From: Actinomycetota bacterium
GTDB taxonomy: Bacteria > Actinomycetota > Acidimicrobiia > Acidimicrobiales > Ilumatobacteraceae
Direction of reading: 5' to 3'
Assembly (NCBI GenBank): GCA_009702045.1
Contig: WLIV01000005.1
Span: 62,001 to 126,000, forward strand
Length of the DNA stretch: 64,000 bases
In this document: piece by piece, positions 36,278-44,606 of the stretch
Position numbering within the stretch: the first letter of the stretch is position 1
Layout of the letters: every line of letters begins with the position of its first letter
Made by a program: the position numbers and the translations under genes
Notes under the pieces: model-generated
What the model was told of the DNA's origin: nothing
The model's database searches: none
What the model saw: only the letters and a program-made list of their open reading frames with translations

Positions 36278-37563
36278 CCGACCTGTTCAGCGCTGCTGCC
36301 GAGGATCGACTGCGCAGTCAGGCACCGCTCGCGGCCCGCCTGCGCCCGCGCACGATCGACGACGTCGTGGGCCAGGCCCATCTGGTGGGCCCCGGTCGCC
36401 CGCTGCGCCGGCTCGTCGAGCAGGATCGACTCACGAGTGCGATCTTCTGGGGTCCCCCGGGAACTGGCAAGACCACGCTGGCACTCGCGGTGGCTGGCAC
36501 GACCAAGCGCGCCTTCGAGCAACTCAGCGCGGTGGCCGCCGGCGTCAAGGACGTTCGCGAAGTGATCGAGCGCGCACGGCAGCGTTTGGGCGAGCACGGG
36601 CGAGGCACGATCCTGTTCCTCGACGAGATTCATCGTTTCTCGAAGGCGCAGCAGGACGCCTTGCTGCCCGCTGTGGAGGACGGCACGCTGACGCTCATCG
36701 GCGCCACCACCGAGAACCCGTTCTTCGAGGTCAACCCACCGCTGCGCAGTCGGAGCACGCTGTTCCGGCTCGAGCCGCTCGCCAAGTCCGATATCGAGAC
36801 GCTGATCCACCGCGGTCTGCAGGCCGAAGGTCGCGCGGCCACCCCCGAAGCCGTGTCACATCTGGTGGACCGCGCCGCTGGTGATGGCCGCCAGGTGCTG
36901 ACGGCGCTGGAAGTGGCCTGCGCCCTTGCGCATCCTGGCGATGTGTTGCTGGAGCACGTGGAATCCGCGCTCGGCACGAGTGCGCTGCGCTATGGGCGCG
37001 ACGACCACTACGACGTTGTCAGCGCGTTCATCAAGAGCATGCGTGGCAGTGATCCGCAGGCGGCCGTGTACTACCTCGCTCGCATGTTGGAGGCGGGGGA
37101 GGACGCCCGCTTCGTCGCCCGCCGGATGATCATCTTCGCTAGCGAGGACATCGGTATGGCCGACCCGCAGGCGCTGCTGGTGGCAGTCGCCGCGAGCCAG
37201 GCCGTCGAACACGTCGGCTTGCCAGAGGCGCAGCTGAACCTCAGCCAGGCAGCGATTCATCTGGCGACCGCCCCGAAGAGCAACCGGGCTGCGCTGGCGA
37301 TCTGGAATGCACGCGCTGATGTGCAATCCGGCGCCATCGGGGAAGTGCCGCCACACCTGCGGGACGCGCATTACCAGGGTGCCAAGAGCCTCGGCCACGG
37401 AGTTGGCTACGACTACCCTCATGACCACCCCGATGGTTGGGTGGAGCAGCAGTACCTGCCCACCGAACAGGCCGACAAGCGCTACTACGAACCCACGCGC
37501 CAAGGCGCAGAAGCCGTAGTGGCCGACCGCATGCAACAACGCCAGGAAGGAGCCACGCCATGA
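36274..37563 (+). CDS. rarA: Replication-associated recombination protein RarA (MgsA)
   Basis: About 429 residues, AAA+ clamp-loader-like ATPase that acts at stalled forks. Walker A is GPPGTGKTT and Walker B is ILFLDEIHRFSKAQQDALLPAVEDG. The sensor is LIGATTENPFFEVN, with the arginine in LRSRSTLFRL. The C-terminus has YDVVSAFIKSMRGSDPQAAVYYLARMLEAGEDARFVARRMIIFASEDIG, GHGVGYDYPHDHPDGWVEQQYLP and YYEPTRQGAE. GTG 36274 overlaps the Nudix stop; the longer upstream frame is a shadow of the Nudix gene. The stop overlaps the next ATG. Confidence 0.95.
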   Translation: MTDLFSAAAEDRLRSQAPLAARLRPRTIDDVVGQAHLVGPGRPLRRLVEQDRLTSAIFWGPPGTGKTTLALAVAGTTKRAFEQLSAVAAGVKDVREVIERARQRLGEHGRGTILFLDEIHRFSKAQQDALLPAVEDGTLTLIGATTENPFFEVNPPLRSRSTLFRLEPLAKSDIETLIHRGLQAEGRAATPEAVSHLVDRAAGDGRQVLTALEVACALAHPGDVLLEHVESALGTSALRYGRDDHYDVVSAFIKSMRGSDPQAAVYYLARMLEAGEDARFVARRMIIFASEDIGMADPQALLVAVAASQAVEHVGLPEAQLNLSQAAIHLATAPKSNRAALAIWNARADVQSGAIGEVPPHLRDAHYQGAKSLGHGVGYDYPHDHPDGWVEQQYLPTEQADKRYYEPTRQGAEAVVADRMQQRQEGATP

Positions 37564-37949
37564 CTGCCGGAGAACTCGCCGTTGTCCTCGCTGCTGTCCT
37601 GTGCTGTATCGGCTTCGCCGCGCTGATCGTGGTGTTGATGCGCGTGCTCGACACGCTGAGAGCACTGCGAGGCGAGGTGGAATCGCTGCGCTCCGAGACG
37701 CGTCCGTTGCTTGCCGAATTGGCATCCTCCACCGTCGCTGCTCGGGCCACGATGGCCGAGGCCCGTCACGACCTCGATCGGTTCGACCGTGTGCTGGGCT
37801 CCGCAGAAGCGATTAGCGGGGCGATGGCAGGCGGCAGTCGTATAGCACGTGCGGCGCTCTCCACACCGGTGATCAAGACGGTCGCGATCGGCACCGGCAC
37901 GCGGCGCGCCGTACGGCGCCTGCGACGCAAAGGAAGGAAGAGCGCATGA
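37560..37949 (+). CDS. Small single-span membrane protein, DUF948-like
   Basis: About 129 residues. The N-terminal span (ELAVVLAAVLCCIGFAALIVVLMRVLDTL) is followed by a coiled region (LRALRGEVESLRSETRPLLAELASSTVAARATMAEARHDLDRFDRVL), another weakly hydrophobic stretch and a very basic tail. It resembles the DUF948 proteins found near rarA in actinobacteria; the function is unknown. ATG 37560 overlaps the rarA stop and its own stop overlaps the next ATG, so the three genes are coupled. Confidence 0.8.
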   Translation: MTAGELAVVLAAVLCCIGFAALIVVLMRVLDTLRALRGEVESLRSETRPLLAELASSTVAARATMAEARHDLDRFDRVLGSAEAISGAMAGGSRIARAALSTPVIKTVAIGTGTRRAVRRLRRKGRKSA

Positions 37950-38296
37950 TGAAGCGGCTCACATGGTTTCTCGGTGGCGCTGCCGCCGGTATCGCCGGCC
38001 TCGGCCTGGCCAAGCGCAAGGTGAAGGAGGTCTCGGCCGACCTCGCTCCCATGCAGGTGGCCAAGAAGGCCGGTGTCCGCGTGCGCGAGGCGATTGCCGA
38101 CGGCAAACGAGCGATGAAGGCGAAAGAGGCTGAGATGCGTGCCCGCATGGACGGCACTGTCAGCACCCTTGCCGACGACCTCGACGACGGTGACGCCGTG
38201 TTCGTGGATGGCCAACCCGTCGAGCCCGGCAAAGTCATCGTGCTGCGTCAAGTGCGCGAGGAACGCGGCGCTGGTGGCCGCCGCCGTCGGGCATGA
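37946..38296 (+). CDS. Conserved small basic protein of unknown function
   Basis: 116 residues. A short hydrophobic N-terminus (LTWFLGGAAAGIAGLGLA) precedes a Lys/Arg-rich helical region and an acidic stretch (LADDLDDGDAVFVDG). It ends in GGRRRRA. Proteins of this look follow the DUF948 gene in many actinobacteria. It overlaps both neighbours by four bases; the downstream neighbour here is glcD. Confidence 0.7.
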   Translation: MMKRLTWFLGGAAAGIAGLGLAKRKVKEVSADLAPMQVAKKAGVRVREAIADGKRAMKAKEAEMRARMDGTVSTLADDLDDGDAVFVDGQPVEPGKVIVLRQVREERGAGGRRRRA

Positions 38297-39714
38297 ACCG
38301 GGCGCTTGTCGCCGATCTTCGCACTCTGCTGGGTGACGATCGGGTTCGCACGAATAGCACTGAACTTGGGCTGTACGGACGCGACGCGTCGAATATCGAG
38401 GGGTCGGCGGGTGTGGTGTGTTTCCCGCTGACCACCGAGGAGGTGCAGGGCTGTGTGCTGGCATGTGTGCGGCACCGCACGGCCTTCGTGGCCCGCGGCT
38501 CGGGTACTGGCCTCGCCGGCGGTGCCACACCGCTCGATCAGGCGGTGGTGATCGCTCTCACCAAAATGAATCGGATGCTCTCGGTCGATGCCGTCAACCG
38601 AATGGCGTGGGTCGAGCCCGGCGTGCTGAACCTCGACCTCACTCGCTCGGTGGCGCACCTTGGCCTGCACTTCGCCCCCGATCCCAGCAGCCAGCAGAGT
38701 TGCTCGATCGGCGGCAACGTCGCGAACAACTCCGGCGGTCCGCACTGCCTCAGTGACGGCGTCACTGCGGCCCATGTGCTGGGTCTCGAAGTGGTGCTCA
38801 GCGACGGGTCGGTGGTGCTCTTTGGCGGCGAGGCTCCTGAGTGCAACGAACTCGACCTGCGTGGGGCGTTCGTGGGCAGCGAGGGGATGTTCGGTATTGC
38901 CACGAAAGTGCTCGTGCGCCTCACGCAGAATCCGCCCGCAGTCAAGACAATGTTGATGGACTTCACGAGCGTCGAGGCTGGAGCGCAGACGGTCAGCGCG
39001 ATCATTGCTGATGGCATGGTGCCTGCGGCGTTGGAGATGATGGACCAGCTGTGTGTGCAAGCGGTGGAGGAGTACATCCACGCCGGGCTGCCCGTACATG
39101 CGGCGGCGGTGTTGCTCGTGGAGGTTGCTGGTCTGCCGCACGGCCTGCAGGCCGATGTCGACCGCATCGTGGAGATTGGTATGGCGCACGGAGCAGGAAC
39201 GGTGCGGATCGCCAAGGACGAAGCTGAGCGAGCACTGTTGTGGAAGGGGCGCAAGAACGCGTTCGGTGCAATCGCCCGTATCAAGCCCAACTACTACCTG
39301 CACGACACGGTGGTGCCGCGCAGGATGCTGCCCGAGGTGCTGCGTCAGGTCTACGAGATCGTGCAGCGTCACGACCTGCTGGTGATGAACGTGTTCCACG
39401 CCGGCGACGGCAACCTGCACCCGTTGCTGGTGTTCGACAAGCGTGAACCAGGTGTGATGGACCGGGTGCACGCTGCTGGTGAGGAGATCGTGCGCGCGTC
39501 GGTTGCGGCCGGGGGGGTGCTCAGCGGAGAGCACGGAATCGGTCTGGAAAAGCGCGACTTCATGTCGTTGATGTTCGCCCCTGCCGACCTTGCAGCGCAG
39601 GCCGATATGCGGGCGGCGTTCGATCCCAGCGGTCTGGCGAATCCGTTCAAGGTGCTTCCGTCACCTGCTGCATGTGGCGATGTGCAGCACGTACCCGAGG
39701 GGGCCTGGGTGTGA
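38293..39714 (+). CDS. glcD: Glycolate oxidase subunit GlcD (FAD-linked oxidase)
   Basis: 473 residues. The PCMH-type FAD domain shows VARGSGTGLAGGATPLDQAVVIALTKMNRML, PDPSSQQSCSIGGNVANNSGGPHCLSDGVTAAHVLGLEVVLSDG and FVGSEGMFGIATKVLVRL. The C-terminal FAD-oxidase domain shows VFHAGDGNLHPLLVFD and GGVLSGEHGIGLEKRDFM. With GlcE and GlcF it oxidises glycolate, or possibly D-lactate, to feed the respiratory chain. Its stop overlaps the glcE GTG by four bases. Confidence 0.93.
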   Translation: MNRALVADLRTLLGDDRVRTNSTELGLYGRDASNIEGSAGVVCFPLTTEEVQGCVLACVRHRTAFVARGSGTGLAGGATPLDQAVVIALTKMNRMLSVDAVNRMAWVEPGVLNLDLTRSVAHLGLHFAPDPSSQQSCSIGGNVANNSGGPHCLSDGVTAAHVLGLEVVLSDGSVVLFGGEAPECNELDLRGAFVGSEGMFGIATKVLVRLTQNPPAVKTMLMDFTSVEAGAQTVSAIIADGMVPAALEMMDQLCVQAVEEYIHAGLPVHAAAVLLVEVAGLPHGLQADVDRIVEIGMAHGAGTVRIAKDEAERALLWKGRKNAFGAIARIKPNYYLHDTVVPRRMLPEVLRQVYEIVQRHDLLVMNVFHAGDGNLHPLLVFDKREPGVMDRVHAAGEEIVRASVAAGGVLSGEHGIGLEKRDFMSLMFAPADLAAQADMRAAFDPSGLANPFKVLPSPAACGDVQHVPEGAWV

Positions 39715-40571
39715 TCGCGCTCGATGAGTTCGCTGCCGCCGTCGGGTCGCAGGGTCCGGTCACGATCGCGGGTCTCGGCACTCGCGGTGGCGCGGTGCCT
39801 GGTGTGCACACCGTGACCGCCCCGTTGGGAATCGATTTCGTGCAGGCCGACGAGATGATTGTCTCGTGCGGTGCGGGCACCCCGGTGGACGAACTGGTGG
39901 CGGCGATGGCAGCGCACGGGCAGACAGTTTGCTTGCCTGCTGGGGGCACCGTCGGCGGTGCACTGGCTGTCGGTCATAGCGATGTGCGTCGACTGGGGTA
40001 TGGCCCGGTCCGCGACACGCTGTTGCAGGCGAGGTACGTGTCGGCTGCCGGTGAGATCGTGAAGGCCGGTGGTCCGACGGTGAAGAACGTCAGCGGTTTC
40101 GATCTGTGCCGTCTGCTGGTCGGCTCGTACGGCACGCTCGGCTTCCTCGGCGAAGTCGTTCTCCGCACCCGTCCGCTGGCGAAGCACTCGCAGTGGTTCG
40201 TCACGGACGCCACCGACCCGTACCCGGTGTTCGCCGCGCTCTACCGGCCGGTGAGTGTGCTGTGGGACGGCCGTCGCGTGTGGTCGTTGCTCGAGGGGCA
40301 CCCTGCTGATGTGGAGGCGCAGGCCACCTCGGCCGGTCTTGCGCCGTGTGGGGGACCGCCGGTGCTGCCCACGGGCAGTCGTCGGTCGCTGTCACCGACG
40401 CAACTCGTTGAGCTTGCGGGAGACTTCGTCGCCGAAATCGGGGTCGGCATCGTCCACCATGCGCAGCCCGCCACGCAGGCCGCCGTGGGTGAGCGGGAGG
40501 CGGCGCTGTCGCGTGCGTTACGCGTTCGTTTCGATCCGGCAGGACGGTTGAACCCGGGTCTCGGTGTCTGA
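39711..40571 (+). CDS. glcE: Glycolate oxidase FAD-binding subunit GlcE
   Basis: About 286 residues, shorter than GlcD and carrying the FAD-binding half: VQADEMIVSCGAGTPVDELVAAMAAHGQTVCLPAGGTVGGALAVGHSDVRRLGYGPVRDTLLQARYVSAAGEIVKAGGPTVKNVSGFDLCRLLVGSYGTLGFLGEVVLRTRP. The end LSRALRVRFDPAGRLNPG is typical of GlcE. GTG 39711 is coupled to glcD. The stop lies eight bases inside the following phosphotransferase-like gene. Confidence 0.92.
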   Translation: MIALDEFAAAVGSQGPVTIAGLGTRGGAVPGVHTVTAPLGIDFVQADEMIVSCGAGTPVDELVAAMAAHGQTVCLPAGGTVGGALAVGHSDVRRLGYGPVRDTLLQARYVSAAGEIVKAGGPTVKNVSGFDLCRLLVGSYGTLGFLGEVVLRTRPLAKHSQWFVTDATDPYPVFAALYRPVSVLWDGRRVWSLLEGHPADVEAQATSAGLAPCGGPPVLPTGSRRSLSPTQLVELAGDFVAEIGVGIVHHAQPATQAAVGEREAALSRALRVRFDPAGRLNPGLGV

Positions 40572-41454
40572 GCTGCCCTTCGTGGCGCGCCCCCCGGGCG
40601 ACCACGAAGCCGTCGTTCGTGTCGCGCACCATGCCGCGTCGCATTGGGGTCTGCCCGAACCAGTGCTGCTGCGAGTGGGGATGAACGCGTTGTTCGCAGT
40701 CGGCTCCGATGTGCTGCTGCGCATCGGACACACCACCGCCCCACCCGAGCAGGCTCTCTCGTTGGCGGAACTGCTCACCAAGCGGGGCGTACCGGTCGCC
40801 CGGCATCTTCTCGAACCGATTGTGGTCGAGGGGTACTCGGTCTTTGCCGTCGAGCGCGTCCACTCACACGGTCCGGTCGACTGGTGCGCGGTCGGTGCCG
40901 CAGTCCGGCGTGTGCACGAGACCCCAATCGCCGATGTGGTCGGCCGTCATCCGTTGCCGCGCGGCGCCGAGTTTCCTTGGTGGAATACCGCAGTGCTGCT
41001 GGAGGAGGTCGATGATCTACTCGACGACGGAGCACGTGCCGGACTGTTGGCCAACATCCGGGAACACGGCGACTGGCAGACGCGGGTCACCCCGCACGTG
41101 CTGTGTCACGGCGATGTTCACCCCGGCAACGTGGTGCAATCTGCCGACGGCCCCGTGTTACTGGACTGGGACCTGCTGTGCCGAGCCCCGGCGGCGTGGG
41201 ATCACGCAGCGATGCTCACGTGGGAACAACGCTGGGGAGGCGAGGCAGGTGCGTACGTCCGCTTTGCGGAGGGGTACGGGCGCACACTCGCCGATGACTC
41301 CGGCGCCCGATCACTGGCGGTGCTCCGCAATGTGGCGGCGACGCTGATGCGAGTGCGGGCGAGCCGAACGAACCCCGATGCCCGTGATGAGGCTCAGCGC
41401 CGCTTGGCGTACTGGCGTGGCGACACCGACGCACCCCAATGGAACTCGGTCTGA
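40564..41454 (+). CDS. Aminoglycoside phosphotransferase (APH)-family protein
   Basis: 296 residues of the APH/choline-kinase fold. The catalytic loop is LCHGDVHPGNVVQ (HGDxHxxN) and the metal-binding segment is VLLDWDLLCRAPAAWDHA. The N-terminal lobe is short. These proteins phosphorylate small molecules; nothing points to antibiotic resistance, and its place inside the glycolate oxidase cluster suggests a metabolic substrate. GTG 40564 overlaps glcE by eight bases, and it ends one base from the convergent nei2 gene. Confidence 0.83.
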   Translation: MSELPFVARPPGDHEAVVRVAHHAASHWGLPEPVLLRVGMNALFAVGSDVLLRIGHTTAPPEQALSLAELLTKRGVPVARHLLEPIVVEGYSVFAVERVHSHGPVDWCAVGAAVRRVHETPIADVVGRHPLPRGAEFPWWNTAVLLEEVDDLLDDGARAGLLANIREHGDWQTRVTPHVLCHGDVHPGNVVQSADGPVLLDWDLLCRAPAAWDHAAMLTWEQRWGGEAGAYVRFAEGYGRTLADDSGARSLAVLRNVAATLMRVRASRTNPDARDEAQRRLAYWRGDTDAPQWNSV

Positions 41455-41455
41455 C

Positions 41456-42250
41456 TCAGCGCGGTTGGCAGGTGGGGCAGTAGTAACAGGCTCGCCCGCC
41501 GAGCTCCACGGTCTGCACCGGGCTCGCGCAACGCAGACACACGTCGCGGTGGTACACGTACGTCGTGTCGCCACGGCGGGAGGGTCCCTTGGGAAGCGGG
41601 AACTCGGAGCGGTCAATGGTGATGATCCTGTTGTCCTTCACTCCTTGGCGCAGCATGACGGCGATGGTGTGCCACAGCGCTGTCAGTTCCTCACGTGTGC
41701 AGTCCTTACCAGCACGTCGTGGATCGATGTGCTGCACGAACAACGCTTCGGCGCGGTACACATTGCCAACTCCGGCCAGTACCCGCTGATCGAGCAGGAG
41801 TTGACCGATCGGCTGAGCGCTCTTGGCCAAACGATCGATCGCCAACTCCGGACGGGCATCGCGGCGCAGTGGGTCGGGGCCGAGCCGAGCGAGGATCGCA
41901 TCGCGCTCATCGGCAGTGCCGATACTGCAATCGGTGGGACCAGCGAGGTCGACCGTTCCCGCGTCTGTGGACATGCGCATCCGCACCTGCCCGATGATCG
42001 GAGCGTGCTCGGGTCCAGGGGAGACGCGGAACTTCCCGAACAAGCCGAGGTGCACGTGCCCGACCAGACCGTTGTCGAACCAGTAGAACAGATGCTTACC
42101 GGCGGCCTCAATCCGCTCGAGCACTCGGCCATCCACGAGTGCCGCGTCGGTGGCGAAGCGGCCCTGCGGTGATGTCACCCGCACCGTCCGCGCAGCCAAA
42201 AGCTTCGTGTGGTCTTTGGCGATGCGGTGGATCGTGTGGCCTTCAGGCAT
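41456..42250 (-). CDS. nei2: Fpg/Nei-family DNA glycosylase (Nei2-like)
   Basis: 264 residues. MPEGHTIHRIAKDH is the start of Nei-type enzymes, with the catalytic N-terminal proline after Met removal and Glu3. GKHLFYWFDNGLVGHVHLGLFGKF, AGVGNVYRAEALFVQHIDP with the helix-two-turn-helix, and a C-terminal zinc finger (CLRCASPVQTVELGGRACYYCPTC) follow. It removes oxidised bases and nicks the abasic site. MPEGHT favours Nei2 over MutM (MPELPE). Confidence 0.93.
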   Translation of the reverse strand: MPEGHTIHRIAKDHTKLLAARTVRVTSPQGRFATDAALVDGRVLERIEAAGKHLFYWFDNGLVGHVHLGLFGKFRVSPGPEHAPIIGQVRMRMSTDAGTVDLAGPTDCSIGTADERDAILARLGPDPLRRDARPELAIDRLAKSAQPIGQLLLDQRVLAGVGNVYRAEALFVQHIDPRRAGKDCTREELTALWHTIAVMLRQGVKDNRIITIDRSEFPLPKGPSRRGDTTYVYHRDVCLRCASPVQTVELGGRACYYCPTCQPR

Positions 42251-42324
42251 GGTCAGCGACGGTATCCGCTCTCTGTCGGCGTGCGCGTCCCACGGCCACG
42301 AACGCGGCCGTTGCTGGCGTCGGG

Positions 42325-42723
42325 TCAGCAGCCGTTGCAGGCGCCGTTGCCGTTACCGAAGAAGCCGAAGGGGCCGCGCTCGAAGAGGTTGCCGTTGCCG
42401 TTGTTGTCGTTGCCGTCGTTGCCGTCGTTGCCGTTGCCGGTGCCGTCGTTGCCGTCGCCGTCGTTGCCGTCACCCGCGACGGTCGCGCTGCCGCCTGGGC
42501 CGGTGGTGGTGAGCCAGGCGACGAAGCCGCCGCCGACACTGTCGACGCCGCCCGACGTTGCGACGGCGCGGGGGGCGATCGTGCCGGCGCGGCTGTCGGA
42601 GATCGCGAGGGCTGTCACTGTGCCGCCGACCGCGAGTACTGCGGCGACCGCGACGGCGATCTGATTGCGTCGTCTGCGGCGGCTTCTGTGACTGTCGTCG
42701 AGCTGATCAGTGTTCGGAAGCAT
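42325..42723 (-). CDS. Exported Gly/Asn/Asp-rich low-complexity protein
   Basis: 132 residues. A basic N-terminus (SHRSRRRRRNQ) is followed by one span (IAVAVAAVLAVGGTVTALAI), then a short soluble part, then residues 85-112 made almost only of G, N and D (GNDG-type repeats). The end is aromatic and glycine-rich, LFERGPFGFFGNGNGACNGC, with two cysteines. It is probably a signal-anchored surface or exported protein. The DNA of the repeat (42391-42480) is a degenerate GTTGCCGTC repeat in which the opposite strand also reads open as Val/Ala-rich, but only this strand has a sensible membrane topology. Confidence 0.6.
   Translation of the reverse strand: MLPNTDQLDDSHRSRRRRRNQIAVAVAAVLAVGGTVTALAISDSRAGTIAPRAVATSGGVDSVGGGFVAWLTTTGPGGSATVAGDGNDGDGNDGTGNGNDGNDGNDNNGNGNLFERGPFGFFGNGNGACNGC
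42391..42480 (-). repeat. Degenerate GNDG-coding repeat
   Basis: Three-base-phased repeats of GCCGTT, GTCGTT and GCCGTC on the plus strand give GNDG-type repeats on the minus strand. The repeats keep the reading frame. Length may vary between relatives. Confidence 0.8.
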
Positions 42724-42772
42724 CCAGCACTCTCACCGTGTGTTGTTCGACGATTGTGGAACGAAAAATGGA

Positions 42773-42802
42773 AACGGCCCGGACCTCGCGGTCCGGGCCG
42801 TT
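42773..42802 (-). terminator. Rho-independent terminator for the small membrane-protein gene
   Basis: AACGGCCCGGACC (42773-42785) and GGTCCGGGCCGTT (42790-42802) form a perfect 13-base stem with loop TCGC. On the minus strand it is followed by a T-rich run (complement of 42762-42772). It ends transcription of the gene at 42820-43128 and separates it from the Gly/Asn-rich gene. Confidence 0.85.
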
Positions 42803-42819
42803 CGCTCAGAGTGAGCAGG

Positions 42820-43128
42820 TCAGGCGCGCAGGCCCTTGTTGACCATCGAGACAACGGCATCCTTCAACGGAATGGACCCGTAGATGATTGCGCCGTTGAC
42901 GACGACGTTCTCCCACTTGTTTTCGAACACGAGACCCCAGCCCCCAGCTGGGTAACTCTTCAGCAGCCACACCATCAGAATGCTGATGATCAGTGCCCAG
43001 TGGGCGCCGATCACCGGGAGTTTGGTGACGATGGCTTTCACTTTGGCGAGTTCGAGCACCGAGTCGATGACCTCGACCACGCCGCCCAACAGAACTGCCA
43101 ACAGCAGGATTGCTCCCAATGTGTACAT
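42820..43128 (-). CDS. Small membrane protein of unknown function
   Basis: About 102 residues with two hydrophobic spans, YTLGAILLLAVLLGGVVEVIDSVL and WALIISILMVWLLKSYPAGG. A conserved-looking tail (NVVVNGAIIYGSIPLKDAVVSMVNKGL) could be a further amphipathic helix. The size is holin-like, but no phage genes are near. ATG 43128 has the strongest ribosome site in the region, AAGGAGGGG, and a clear terminator follows, so it is a single-gene unit. Confidence 0.8.
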   Translation of the reverse strand: MYTLGAILLLAVLLGGVVEVIDSVLELAKVKAIVTKLPVIGAHWALIISILMVWLLKSYPAGGWGLVFENKWENVVVNGAIIYGSIPLKDAVVSMVNKGLRA

Positions 43129-43248
43129 GAACCCCTCCTTGTGCAGGCCCCCTGCCTGCTGTGACAAACGTAACACCCACAGATGCGCACATTTTGGATG
43201 GTCGCGTTACTACTCGGCACTGCGCCGCCGCCGCTACGGTGGGTCGCC

Positions 43249-44400
43249 GTGAAGTTCCAGATCGACGACACCGAACTTGCCACCTGTGTCAGCTGCGGGC
43301 TGTGTCTCCCGCACTGCCCGACGTTCCGGGCGACCGGTGAGGAAGCGCTGTCGCCACGCGGCCGGATCGCAGCGATCCGTGCTGTTCACAACGACGATGC
43401 TCCGGTCACGGCGGAATTCGTGTCGTTCATGGAGACCTGTGTGCAGTGTCGTGGATGCGAACCGGCGTGTCCGTCGGGTGTGCCGTACGGGCGTCTGCAG
43501 GAGGGTGTTCGCGAGACACTCGCAGCACAGCACCGGATGACACCGCGCTGGCAACGCATGGCGTTCTCGGTGTTGCCGCGCCATCGCTTGCTCTTGATCG
43601 GGTCCAGCGCGCTCGCCATCGCTCAGCGACTGCATCTTGTCCCGCGACGAATCGGGTTGCCCGTTCTCCCGCTGCGGCGATCGACACCACTCGCGACGAC
43701 GGGCAGCGATGTGTGGCTGTTCACCGGCTGTGTGATGGATGCCTGGATGCGCGACACACATCACAGCACCGCCAAAGTGCTGGCGCACATGGGCTTCGGC
43801 TTCCTCGTACCCGGCACAGCTGGTGCGTGCTGCGGCGCGCTGCATTCGCACGCCGGCCTCGCCCCGACTGCTCGGCGCCTGGCCGAGGACGTCATCAGCT
43901 CAATGCCGGGGGATGCGCCGGTCGTCATCAACTCCGCCGGGTGCGGAGCTGCAATGAAGGAGTACGGACACCTGTTGGGCACCGACGAGGCTCGGCACTT
44001 CAGCGAGCGTGTCGTCGACGTGCATGAGTTCATCGCCCGCCACATCGACCGCTTGCACCCGACGAAGCACCTGGGCACGATCATCGTGCAAGACCCGTGT
44101 CACCTACGCCATGTGCAGCGCACACATCTCGCTGTGCGCACCGTGCTCGCACCGGTGGCCAACCTGGTGGAACTCGACGACGATGGGCTGTGCTGCGGTG
44201 CTGGGGGTGCCTACGCCGCGCTCGAACCGAAGCTGGCTGGCGAGATCCGCGACCGCAAAGTGGCGGCCCTCGATCGGGCCCGCCTTGGCACCGCAGGGAA
44301 TGCGTTGGTAGCCAGCGCCAACCCCGGTTGCGCCATGCACCTTGCCGCGGCGGGGCTCACCGTGCAGCACCCGATCGACCTGCTGGCATCTGCGCTGTGA
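43249..44400 (+). CDS. glcF: Glycolate oxidase iron-sulfur subunit GlcF
   Basis: About 383 residues. Two ferredoxin-type clusters, CVSCGLCLPHCP and CVQCRGCEPACP, are followed by two cysteine-rich CCG domains (GACCGALHSHAG, LCCGAGGAY) that bind a further cluster. It passes electrons from GlcD/E to the respiratory chain. GTG 43249 is preferred because the conserved part (VKFQIDDTELATCVSCG) starts there. It is separated from glcDE by a phosphotransferase gene and three minus-strand genes. Confidence 0.92.
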   Translation: MKFQIDDTELATCVSCGLCLPHCPTFRATGEEALSPRGRIAAIRAVHNDDAPVTAEFVSFMETCVQCRGCEPACPSGVPYGRLQEGVRETLAAQHRMTPRWQRMAFSVLPRHRLLLIGSSALAIAQRLHLVPRRIGLPVLPLRRSTPLATTGSDVWLFTGCVMDAWMRDTHHSTAKVLAHMGFGFLVPGTAGACCGALHSHAGLAPTARRLAEDVISSMPGDAPVVINSAGCGAAMKEYGHLLGTDEARHFSERVVDVHEFIARHIDRLHPTKHLGTIIVQDPCHLRHVQRTHLAVRTVLAPVANLVELDDDGLCCGAGGAYAALEPKLAGEIRDRKVAALDRARLGTAGNALVASANPGCAMHLAAAGLTVQHPIDLLASAL

Positions 44401-44597
44401 GCAGCAACTACGACCATCTGGCCGAGCGTCTCGACGCAGTGGTGGAGGATCTCGACGAGATCATCTTCGAGCAACTGCGCGAGGCATCTGCCGAGAAGTC
44501 GGGGCGTCCGGCCGACGACAAGCGGCTCACACAGGCGCGGCGAGCGATCGAGAAAGCCGCCCACCTGTTGCGCGGGCGCGAGTCCGCCGAGGAGTAG
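44397..44597 (+). CDS. Small helical protein of unknown function
   Basis: About 66 residues, acidic and fully helical by composition (YDHLAERLDAVVEDLDEIIFEQLREASAEK, then LTQARRAIEKAAHLLRG). GTG 44397 overlaps the glcF stop, which supports its being translated. No family is recognised. Confidence 0.65.
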   Translation: MSSNYDHLAERLDAVVEDLDEIIFEQLREASAEKSGRPADDKRLTQARRAIEKAAHLLRGRESAEE

Positions 44598-44606
44598 TCC
44601 CGGCCC

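Noticed and set aside
42139-43164. Plus-strand Val/Ala-rich open frame across 42.3-42.6 kb
   Set aside because: It reads as long VAVVAV strings created by the repeat; the minus-strand protein has a signal anchor and sensible domains.
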